From: Planctomycetota bacterium
GTDB lineage: Bacteria > Planctomycetota > PUPC01 > JACPCR01
NCBI GenBank assembly: GCA_030740295.1
Contig: JASLXP010000726.1
Span: forward strand, 1 to 7,475
Length of the DNA: 7,475 nt
Direction: 5' to 3'
Position 1 is the first letter of the stretch. Every line of letters starts with the position of its first letter. Positions 1 to 6,900 of the stretch are shown piece after piece. The notes beneath the pieces are model-generated. The model saw nothing but the letters and a program-made list of their open reading frames with translations, did not search any database and was not told the DNA's origin. Made by a program: the position numbers and the translations under genes.

Positions 1-801
1 TTTGTCCCGCGCGGCAACCTTATCAATCTGAAGATTAATGATGACCCGCCCGTCAAGCCGCGGCCCCTTTCACGCCGCGGTTTCATGGCGGCCGGCGCGA
101 TGGGTGTGGCCGCCGCGGCAGCAACACCAATCCACGGCAGAGCGAAGAACAGAGACCTTCCACTCCGGCCCCCCGGCAGTGTGCCGGAAAGAGAATTTCT
201 CGACCTCTGTATCCGCTGCGGCGAGTGCTTCAACGTCTGCCCTGGCCCGGTGCTGCATCCGGCCGGGCTCGAGCACGGACTTGAATCTCTGTGGACACCC
301 GTCGCGGTGCCGTCCCACGCGGGCTGTCATCAGGATTGCAGCTTCTGCACGCAGGTCTGTCCCACCGGCGCAATTCAGCCTCTTGAGATCGAGGTAAAAC
401 GAAAGGTGCACATGGGCCTGGCCATCATGAATACAGAAACGTGTCTGCCCTTCGATGACGAAGGCCGAGAGGATTGTGACGACTGCTATCAGGAATGCGT
501 CGACGCCGGCTACAACGCCATCGAGATGAGAACTCTGAAATTCGATCTTAACCCTCCCCCACCGGCAGGCGTCTTTTCAGACGAAGAGATCGAACAGATG
601 AGCAGCATCCACGCACCGTTCGTGAACGCCGATGCCTGTGTCGGCTGCGGTATCTGTGAATACCGCTGCCACACCAAATACGTTAAGCAGATTGGCCGTC
701 TGAATCAGAGCGCAATCATTGTGAAAGCCCTGAAGGAACACCGGGCCTTGAAGTTTCCAGAACGTCCGGAGGATCTACCTGCCCCGGGTACGACTTCATG
801 A
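1..801 (+). CDS. Polyferredoxin, NapG/MauM-like C-terminal part with internal Tat signal (5' partial)
   Basis: The frame is open from base 1 to the stop at 799-801, so 266 residues are visible and the N-terminus lies outside the window. Visible residues 24-29 read SRRGFM, a twin-arginine motif, followed by an Ala-rich hydrophobic stretch to about residue 46. Then come four cysteine quartets: C70/73/76/80, C109/113/116/120, C148/159/162/166 and C213/216/219/223, enough for four [4Fe-4S] clusters. This layout is typical of NapG/MauM ferredoxins, which pass electrons outside the cytoplasm. At least 23 residues precede the Tat motif. I infer that the missing part is a membrane NapH-like ferredoxin domain, as in NapH-NapG fusions, with the clusters here on the periplasmic side. 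An ATG at 85 exists but would remove the RR motif, so it is unlikely to be the start. The next gene encodes an FMN protein, a plausible electron acceptor. The electron-transfer role is well supported; the partner and final acceptor are unknown. Confidence 0.85.
   Translation, partial: FVPRGNLINLKINDDPPVKPRPLSRRGFMAAGAMGVAAAAATPIHGRAKNRDLPLRPPGSVPEREFLDLCIRCGECFNVCPGPVLHPAGLEHGLESLWTPVAVPSHAGCHQDCSFCTQVCPTGAIQPLEIEVKRKVHMGLAIMNTETCLPFDDEGREDCDDCYQECVDAGYNAIEMRTLKFDLNPPPPAGVFSDEEIEQMSSIHAPFVNADACVGCGICEYRCHTKYVKQIGRLNQSAIIVKALKEHRALKFPERPEDLPAPGTTS
70..138 (+). other. Twin-arginine (Tat) signal inside the polyferredoxin gene
   Basis: The codons at 70-87 encode SRRGFM, matching the Tat consensus S-R-R-x-F-L/M. 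They are followed by a weakly hydrophobic, Ala/Gly-rich segment ending near TPIHG. Export of a folded protein with Fe-S clusters already inserted is the usual reason for a Tat signal. It is not at the N-terminus, because at least 23 residues precede it in frame. No strong signal-peptidase site is obvious, so this segment may stay as a membrane anchor. Confidence 0.75.
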
Positions 802-836
802 TCGGCGTAGACAACTTGTCGGCGAATCGTCTGCGG

Positions 837-854
837 AACCGGGTGTCGCCGGTT
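837..854. repeat. Short inverted repeat in the gap before the FMN gene
   Basis: AACCGG at 837-842 and CCGGTT at 849-854 can pair as a 6-bp stem with a 6-nt loop. It lies in the 163-nt gap between the polyferredoxin and the FMN-binding protein. No T-run follows, so it is a poor candidate for an intrinsic terminator. It may be chance in GC-rich DNA. I see nothing else in this gap that I can support. Confidence 0.2.
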
Positions 855-964
855 TCTTGACCGCCAACGCCCTGCTGGTATTGTTGCGATACCCACGCCA
901 TGCCCCGGTGGCTTCCTCCACCACACGCGACCAAGCGAAAACGCTGCCACCCAAATCAATTCTG

Positions 965-1927
965 ATGACCAGTCTCTCTTATTACTCAGTCTGCCTCTCA
1001 ATCCTCCTCCTCCCAATTTCGATAAGCGCCGAGCAGCCGAATCTGGAGGCCGACCTGCAGAAGCTCCGGATACCGCAGCCGTGGCTGGCCAAGGTCAAGA
1101 CTTCCTACGATTACAGGAACAAGCCCTGGAAGGAAGGGCGCCAGGAAATCCGGCGTCTCCTTGGCCTCAATAAGCCCGCGACGTTCAGAGAGGCCATTAA
1201 ACTCACCTGGCTCTATCTGCAGAAGAAGGATATCGGAGACGGCCACGAATACCCGATGTACATGTACATGGGAGGAGAGAGGGCCTGGGCCGTCAAGACA
1301 TCACAGCAGTTCATCGCAAGCAAGCCTTATCCCGATAATGCACCCATCCATGCGCACCGTTCGCTGGCGTCGCTCTACATCTACTACGGACTGAAGGACA
1401 AAGCCGTAGCCACCATCGATGAAGCCATGAAGGGCCTGCCCAAGCCGCCCTGGCGCACCATGCGGGAGGCTGACCTGAATGATTCTTACGGCGACATATA
1501 CGCCGCGTTCGGTGATTACGAGAAAGCGAAGTTTCACTATCAGAGGTCGGCGCAGCTCTACCCGACTGCAAAACCGAAATATGGCAGGCATCTGTTGAAG
1601 CGCCGCGCGCAGAAAGTGCTGAACAAGCTCGACCTGCTCACCGCCCGATCACTGGGCACGGCGAAATTGCGGGACGGCGTCTACAACGAGCGCGCCCTCG
1701 GCTACACCGGTGACATCAACCTGACCGTAATTGTGAAGGCCGGAAAAATCGCGAACATCAGAGTCAAGCATAAAGAGAAAATCGATCAGAATGCCTGCGA
1801 CCTCGTACCCCGGCAAATCACCGCGCTTCAGAAGTTGAAGGTGGATGCCATCACCGGCGCCACTGTCACTCAGGACGCCATCCAGGCCGGCACATTCCGT
1901 GCGCTCAAGAAGGCCGGGCTCAAGTAG
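965..1927 (+). CDS. Secreted TPR-like protein with C-terminal covalent FMN-binding domain
   Basis: This 320-residue protein starts at the ATG at 965. That start gives a good Sec signal peptide (hydrophobic residues 8-21, likely cleavage after ISA at 20-22). The frame is open back to a TTG at 857, but that extension would bury the signal, and neither start has a clear Shine-Dalgarno. Residues 60-200 look helical and TPR-like, with the clearest units at about 131-159 and 175-200 (for example AFGDYEKAKFHYQRSAQLYP). Residues 235-318 form an FMN_bind domain like those of NqrC, RnfG and NosR. It ends with D294-A-I-T-G-A-T300, which matches the Dxx(S/T)GAT motif where ApbE attaches FMN to the last threonine. 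The protein probably acts in the periplasm as a one-flavin electron carrier fed by the Fe-S protein encoded upstream. The TPR-like part may bind a partner. No ApbE gene is in the window. The domain call is firm; the pathway is inferred. Confidence 0.85.
   Translation: MTSLSYYSVCLSILLLPISISAEQPNLEADLQKLRIPQPWLAKVKTSYDYRNKPWKEGRQEIRRLLGLNKPATFREAIKLTWLYLQKKDIGDGHEYPMYMYMGGERAWAVKTSQQFIASKPYPDNAPIHAHRSLASLYIYYGLKDKAVATIDEAMKGLPKPPWRTMREADLNDSYGDIYAAFGDYEKAKFHYQRSAQLYPTAKPKYGRHLLKRRAQKVLNKLDLLTARSLGTAKLRDGVYNERALGYTGDINLTVIVKAGKIANIRVKHKEKIDQNACDLVPRQITALQKLKVDAITGATVTQDAIQAGTFRALKKAGLK
1844..1864 (+). other. Predicted covalent flavinylation site (Dxx(S/T)GAT)
   Basis: These seven codons encode DAITGAT in the FMN_bind domain. 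The last threonine (residue 300, codon 1862-1864) is the expected site of the phosphoester bond to FMN. The motif is intact, so the protein should be an active flavoprotein wherever an ApbE flavin transferase is present. Confidence 0.8.
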
Positions 1928-1950
1928 CCGGTGGAGCGACGAAGGACAAC

Positions 1951-1956
1951 TATAAT
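1951..1956 (+). promoter_or_regulatory. Possible -10 promoter element before the DUF3299 gene
   Basis: A perfect TATAAT lies in the 104-nt gap between the FMN gene and the DUF3299 gene, 75 nt before the start codon. At the expected distance upstream the sequence (around CCGGTG) does not resemble TTGACA, and there is no extended -10 TG. It could let the downstream genes be transcribed separately, or it could be chance. Confidence 0.3.
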
Positions 1957-2031
1957 TTGGTGGAGACAGGTCATAACAGTAAGAAATCTGATCTTTGAGA
2001 CACTAACAGAACCACTCTCAGGAACGCTTGA

Positions 2032-2607
2032 ATGTCGGAAGCCGATATAGCCATCTCAGCCGAAGATGATTTTGATTACGAGGCCAGGCCGCGGTTCACG
2101 GCCAAACGAATCGTCATGGTCGTGGGTGCTGTCGTTGTGCTGTACGCGGCGTACCTCGGGATCAAACGCGGGCCCGCCATCGATGCCGTCAGCGAAGGCG
2201 GCGTGACTTACGATCCAATCAGCTTCCACATGCTCGGTGGCTACAACCCGACACGCTGGGGCGAAGTGAGCGAGACCGATTCCATTGACGATGCCATCCC
2301 GGAGACTGTCAGAAAGCTGGACGGCCGGCCGATAGTCATTCAGGGATACATGATGCCCATCGTCACAGAGGAAGGCCGGGCCCAGGAGTTCCTTCTGATG
2401 CGTTCCATGAAGAGCTGCTGCTACGGAAGGCCGCCGAAACTTAACGAGATCATCTACGTCAAGATGGAAGGCGAAGGCGCAGATTACAAGCACGAACGCC
2501 TGACTATCGTTTACGGTGAAATCGAAGTCGGCGAAAAGCTCCTGGGCAAGAAGCTGGCGAAAACCCTCTACAGAATGAAAGGGATCGGCGCGAGGCCGGC
2601 CGGCTGA
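2032..2607 (+). CDS. Membrane-anchored DUF3299-like protein
   Basis: This is a 191-residue protein with a good ribosome-binding site (AGGA at 2020-2023, 8 nt before the ATG). Residues 1-24 are polar and acidic, residues 26-43 form one membrane helix, and the rest should face the periplasm. Residues 60-180 resemble DUF3299: a W76 region, then IPETVRKLDGRPIVIQGYMM (89-108), EFLLMRSMKSCCYGRPP (119-135) and NEIIYVKM. In this family the segment after FLL usually carries a conserved Cys, followed by P-rich residues and N-x-I/V-Y-V. The function of DUF3299 is unknown. C129-C130 could bind a metal or be redox active, but that is inference. Its position behind the Fe-S and FMN genes hints at a role in the same envelope redox system, although the gap and the possible promoter leave this open. 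The family call is from remembered patterns, not a search. Confidence 0.7.
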   Translation: MSEADIAISAEDDFDYEARPRFTAKRIVMVVGAVVVLYAAYLGIKRGPAIDAVSEGGVTYDPISFHMLGGYNPTRWGEVSETDSIDDAIPETVRKLDGRPIVIQGYMMPIVTEEGRAQEFLLMRSMKSCCYGRPPKLNEIIYVKMEGEGADYKHERLTIVYGEIEVGEKLLGKKLAKTLYRMKGIGARPAG

Positions 2608-2639
2608 CAGAAATGGTTGAGGACCTCAGCGTCATGCTT

Positions 2640-2657
2640 GATGATTGGCCAGCCATC
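2640..2657. repeat. Imperfect palindrome before the LarA-like gene
   Basis: The 18-base sequence GATGATTGGCCAGCCATC is nearly self-complementary about the central GGCC, with one mismatch and one wobble pair. It lies in the 101-nt gap about 50 nt upstream of the LarA-like start codon. It could be an operator or a weak hairpin. With no T-tract it is not a terminator. Chance occurrence is quite possible. Confidence 0.2.
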
Positions 2658-2708
2658 ACTGCTATTTCATTCACAAAGTGAGCCGACGTTGCACGCTGGA
2701 GACAGACC

Positions 2709-3953
2709 ATGAACCTGCCCCGTTTCTTCAAAATCAAACAGGACTTCGCTTCCGACACCTCTGTCGCCGATGTTGACGCAGAGGCGCGTAGTGAGGTGAA
2801 GGCCTCAGGGGCTGCGGAACGTATCCAACCCGGCGCGAGGATCGCCGTCACCGGCGGCAGCCGCGGTATCGCGAACCTGCCCGACATTCTCAGATCCGTG
2901 GGCGCTGCGTTGAAGGATCTCGGCGCAGAGCCGTTCGTAAACACAGCGATGGGCAGCCACGGCGGAGGCACAGCAGAGGGGCAATTGAAGGTGCTGAAGG
3001 AACTCAACGTCACCGAAGAAACGGTCGGTATGCCCGTCCGCTCGACGATGGAGACTCGCCAGGTCGGCGAAACCGGCGATGGCATGCCGGTCTATCTCGA
3101 TGAGCTCGTCTGCGAATGCGACGGCGTCTTCGTGGTCAATCGTGTGAAGAAACACACGGACTTCCACGGCGCCATCGAAAGCGGCCTCTGCAAAATGATG
3201 GCACTCGGCCTGGGTAAGGTGAAGCAGGCCGACCTCATCCACGCCAACCAGGTGAGTGGATTTCCGCACGCGTTGGAATCACTCGCTCAATGCCTGATCG
3301 GAACCGGCAAGATTGTGGGCGGGCTCGCAATTATTGAAAACCGTCTCGGCAATACCGCTGTGCTGCACGGCGTCCGAGCGGATGAGATTCCGGATCGCGA
3401 GAAAGAGATTTTGAAGGAGTCGTACGAGTTTTTCCCCCGGCTGCCTTTCGACGAAGCCGAGCTTGTTCTCGTGCAACAGATGGGCAAGAACATCAGCGGG
3501 GGAGGTATGGACCCGAATGTCCTCGGGCGCCTCTATATCGAAGGTGAGGCCGAGCCCGAAAATCCAAACCTGCAGCTCGTCGGAGTGTTGGAATTAACAA
3601 AAGAAACCGAAGGCAACGCGTCAGGGATCGGATTCGCTGACTTCATTTCCCAGCGCCTTCTGGACGCATACGACCGGCACAAAACGGTCTTCAACACGCT
3701 GACTTCCAATTTCGTGCGCCGCGGAAAGATTCCAATCACACTCGAAAATGACACGCAACTGATCCAAACCGCGTTGACCTGTATCCAGGGCCCGCATCGA
3801 AGCAATCCGCGCATGGCCTTTATCCGGGATACCCTTCACCTTGAAGAGTTGATCGTCACCGAATCTCTTCTCGAATCACTGCACTCAGGAGTTGAAGTCC
3901 TCGGCGAGACGGCGCTCGAATTCAATTCCGATGGAAACCTCAATGGCATCTGA
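2709..3953 (+). CDS. LarA-superfamily nickel-pincer-cofactor-dependent isomerase (racemase/epimerase type)
   Basis: This 414-residue protein is close to the length of lactate racemase LarA (about 424). The ATG at 2709 follows GGAGA at 2698-2702. The N-terminal two-fifths looks like the LarA N-terminal domain (DUF2088): IAVTGGSRGIANLPDILRSV at 45-64, MGSHGGGTAEGQ at 81-92, and VKKHTDFHGAIESGLCKMM at 146-164. In LarA, H108 and H174 are acid/base residues, K184 holds the nickel-pincer nucleotide and H200 binds nickel. Here H84, H149, K162 and H178 fall at spacings of 65, 13 and 16, against 66, 10 and 16 in LarA. The enzyme probably inverts or isomerises a 2-hydroxy acid in the cytoplasm, but the substrate is unknown. 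It resembles a LarA-like group found in diverse bacteria (NCBI names some as nickel pincer cofactor-dependent isomerase; from memory group 22). The cofactor genes larB, larC and larE are not in the window. Family confidence is high; activity is not established. Confidence 0.85.
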   Translation: MNLPRFFKIKQDFASDTSVADVDAEARSEVKASGAAERIQPGARIAVTGGSRGIANLPDILRSVGAALKDLGAEPFVNTAMGSHGGGTAEGQLKVLKELNVTEETVGMPVRSTMETRQVGETGDGMPVYLDELVCECDGVFVVNRVKKHTDFHGAIESGLCKMMALGLGKVKQADLIHANQVSGFPHALESLAQCLIGTGKIVGGLAIIENRLGNTAVLHGVRADEIPDREKEILKESYEFFPRLPFDEAELVLVQQMGKNISGGGMDPNVLGRLYIEGEAEPENPNLQLVGVLELTKETEGNASGIGFADFISQRLLDAYDRHKTVFNTLTSNFVRRGKIPITLENDTQLIQTALTCIQGPHRSNPRMAFIRDTLHLEELIVTESLLESLHSGVEVLGETALEFNSDGNLNGI

Positions 3954-3993
3954 GATCATTGAGTTTCATATTCCAGGTTCTGTGCCCTGCTGA

Positions 3994-6900
3994 ATGGTGA
4001 AGCCGGGGCAAAGAATCATCAGTTCCGGGCCACTTTTTGTGCTCAAATCTTCACACCATCCGGCAGTACGAATAGAAAAGACTCGAATTCTTCGAGGGTT
4101 CTTCTTCCTCACCCTCATTCTTTGCGCGCATCTTTACTTTCTTCTGTCTTTCTTCTTCAGCCCTTATCGCGTCCAGCAGGCCCTGGAAAGGCAGCTGCGT
4201 GCCCAGGTAGAGATCGCTGATGTCAGGCTGAGCTTCCCGGACCTCCTCGTTCTGGAAGGCGTCCTCTCGAAGATGGAGAGCGGAGCAAGGCCCTGGTTCA
4301 AGACCGAGCGCATTCAGGTTCAGGTCGATCCCTGGCAACTCATCCGGGGGCAGCTCTCATTCCGGAATATCGAGCTACATAATCCGGAGCTGGTCTGGAA
4401 TCTCGCCGAGAGACCAGCCTTCCTTGGTCCAAAGGTCAGAAAAAGAGTATCGGCTGACGACACGGGCAAGTCAGGAGCTCCGAGACCATCCTCACGCCCA
4501 GCTTCGCAATTACTCCACGATATAACCATCATCGGCGGGGCAGTGACATTCACCAGCGTTCCGGGATTCGATGAATCAGAACCCGTCCGGCTGGATGGAA
4601 TCTCAGCCAAGATCAGCCGGATCCGCGGCCTGCATCGCGGGCTGAGAATTACAGGCGACATTTCAAATTCCTGGATGGCCCGTTGCGGCTACCGGCTCGA
4701 TATTGATGAACGAGAGAACACGGTTAGAGCGGACATCAACATGACAGAAGTTGCCATCTCGAACGAACTGAAAAGTCGTATCCCACTAGTATGGCAGGAA
4801 AAACTCAAGCCCTTTGAGTTGCGCGGACAGTTCAATGTAAACCTCGGCTTCCTGTTCAATTGGAAAAGTCGCAAGCCGGAGGACATCGCTCTGCGTGTGG
4901 ATTTCTTGAACTGCAGTGCAGTCGTGAAAAACATTCCACACAAAATCAATGAGCTGCCCTATCCTGTCACAGAAATTCGCGGTCGATTACAGACTGACGG
5001 CGAAGACTTCCTCCTACAGAACATCCAGGCCCGGATTGGCGAAACGGAAGTGGAAATCTCAGGGCACCGTTTGAGAAGCGGTCTGGAGAAGGAGGACAGT
5101 TGGTTCATCAGCGTCAAGGGCCTGCCACTCAATGATGCGTGGGCCGAGGCCGTGCGCAAGGACCCTGGCATCGACAGAACGTGGAGAGATCTGAATTTAT
5201 CAGGGGTTTCCGATGCACAACTCAAATTGACGCACACAGGGTCCGCCGGTCTGCGGGCACAGCTTGATTTTCAGAGCGACGATCTGCATGTCCTTCCAAA
5301 GTATTTCAAGTATCCAACCCAAGTCACGAACGGGAGAATGGAATTCGATGGAAAACAGCTTCTTGTCAAGGGAATTGAATGCATTTCCGGCGAGATGCGA
5401 ACGATTGTCAACGGCAGTCTCGTACCTGGAAAAAACGGGTCGAGACAGCTTGAGTTTACTTTGATGAACGTTGTGCTCGATGATGCACTACGAAGTGCCC
5501 TCGAATACACGCCATCTGGAAAAAACAAAGTAGATCGGCAGAGGTTGTGGGATCTGATTTCGCCCACAGGGAAAATGAATGGCGAATATGTGTTCTCCCG
5601 CATTGATGGCAAAAAAAGTTTCGGGCTTAAGTTCAAGGGGGTCCATGGAAAGGTCACCTATGAGAAATTCCCCCTCCAGGTCAAAATCCATTCAGGCGAA
5701 GCCCAGTGGGCCAATCAAAAGTTTGTTCTCAAGGATGTTCATGCCAGCCACGAGAAGTCCCCCATCAAGATCAGTGGCAGCTTCAGCCCGAAAAAACCCG
5801 TGGAAGGCGACAGGGTATCGATCACAGCGGAACGTCTCTCTTTGGGCCAAGAGCTCAAGGCGGCGCTCCTGCCGAACATACAGAAGTTCTGGGAACAGCT
5901 TTCACCCAGGGGCACAACTAATGCCAGTGCAGATTTGCTGGGCGTGAAAGACGGCGGCTGGCGGTACAAGATGGCGCTTGATTCCGAGCAAATGCAGATC
6001 GCCTACGAAAAATTCCCTTGTGCGACCAAGGTGAAAGCATGCAATGTCGAGTGGGATAAAACAAAGCTGAGTTTTACTAATGGCAAGCTTGAAGCTTTCG
6101 GCGCTGACGTACTTTTCAGCGGGGACATTTCCCTCATGCCGGACGGTTCGTCAAGGCTGAGATTTGAATTCAATGAAATGTCGCTTGAATCCGGTTTTCA
6201 GAAATATCTTCCCACAGAAGCGAACAAATTTCTTAATCAGTTCAATCTGAAGGGAAAGGTGGATGGAGATTTGGAGATCAGTTATGGGAAGAATACGCCG
6301 GCAACATTTTCCCTCCAGGTACGCGGCAAAGGGGCGACAGTCGCTTACAGAGCGCTCCCAATGCCTGTTCAACTCGAATCAGCTCACTTGACCTGGGGCC
6401 ATACCGGATTCGAGCTGAAGCAACTGATAGGAAAGACAGGAGAAGGGATAGTCAATGTTGCTGCAATGGTTCCACTGACGGCAGGCGAACACGCGCAAGT
6501 AGACCTCAAAGCAACGGACGTGACTCTCAGCGAAACCCTGAGAAATGCTCTGCCATCCGGGGCCAGGACGGCCTGGGATAATTTTCAACCCAAAGGCCGC
6601 GCTGATCTCGATGCCAAGATTGAATGGAAATCCGGGCAACAAGCGAAGTCACTATATTCGGTGACCGTCGGCTGTAAGGATATCTCCGCAAAATTCAAAC
6701 ATTTCCCTGCTCCCATGTCAGGTCTGAATGGGAAACTGACCTTTACTCCGGGTCGCCTGGCGATGCCTAAACTGACTGGAATGACACGAAAGAGCCTGTT
6801 GACCATTGAAGGTACCGTTGAATGGGCAGGAAACTCGGTGAATCCGAATCTGATTATTCATGCTGAAGACATCCCGCTGGATAATCATTTTTTCGAGCTT

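Noticed and set aside
38..397. Overlapping open frame on the + strand (and 70-411 on the - strand) across the polyferredoxin gene.
   Set aside because: Both are out of frame with a protein carrying a Tat motif and ordered cysteine quartets; their own translations look like GC-rich shadow sequence.
798..860. A 20-codon frame whose ATG overlaps the polyferredoxin stop (ATGA).
   Set aside because: It has no recognisable motif or hydrophobic pattern, and such short overlaps arise easily by chance.
857..964. An upstream TTG start that would add 36 residues to the FMN-binding protein.
   Set aside because: It would place the clear Sec signal peptide in the interior, and the added residues show no domain-like pattern.
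1917..1929. Small GGCT/AGCC hairpin at the end of the FMN gene.
   Set aside because: A 4-bp stem without a T-tract is too weak to call a terminator.
2504..3269. Long minus-strand frames (2504-3085, 2805-3269) opposite the LarA-like gene.
   Set aside because: The + strand has a complete, family-length LarA-like protein with a ribosome-binding site; the antisense products match nothing I recognise.
4051..5657. A chain of minus-strand open frames opposite the AsmA-like gene (4051-4338, 4320-4661, 4689-4949, 4959-5237, 5271-5657).
   Set aside because: Each is short, shows no family motifs, and lies antisense to a single continuous + frame that has an anchor and clear repeats.
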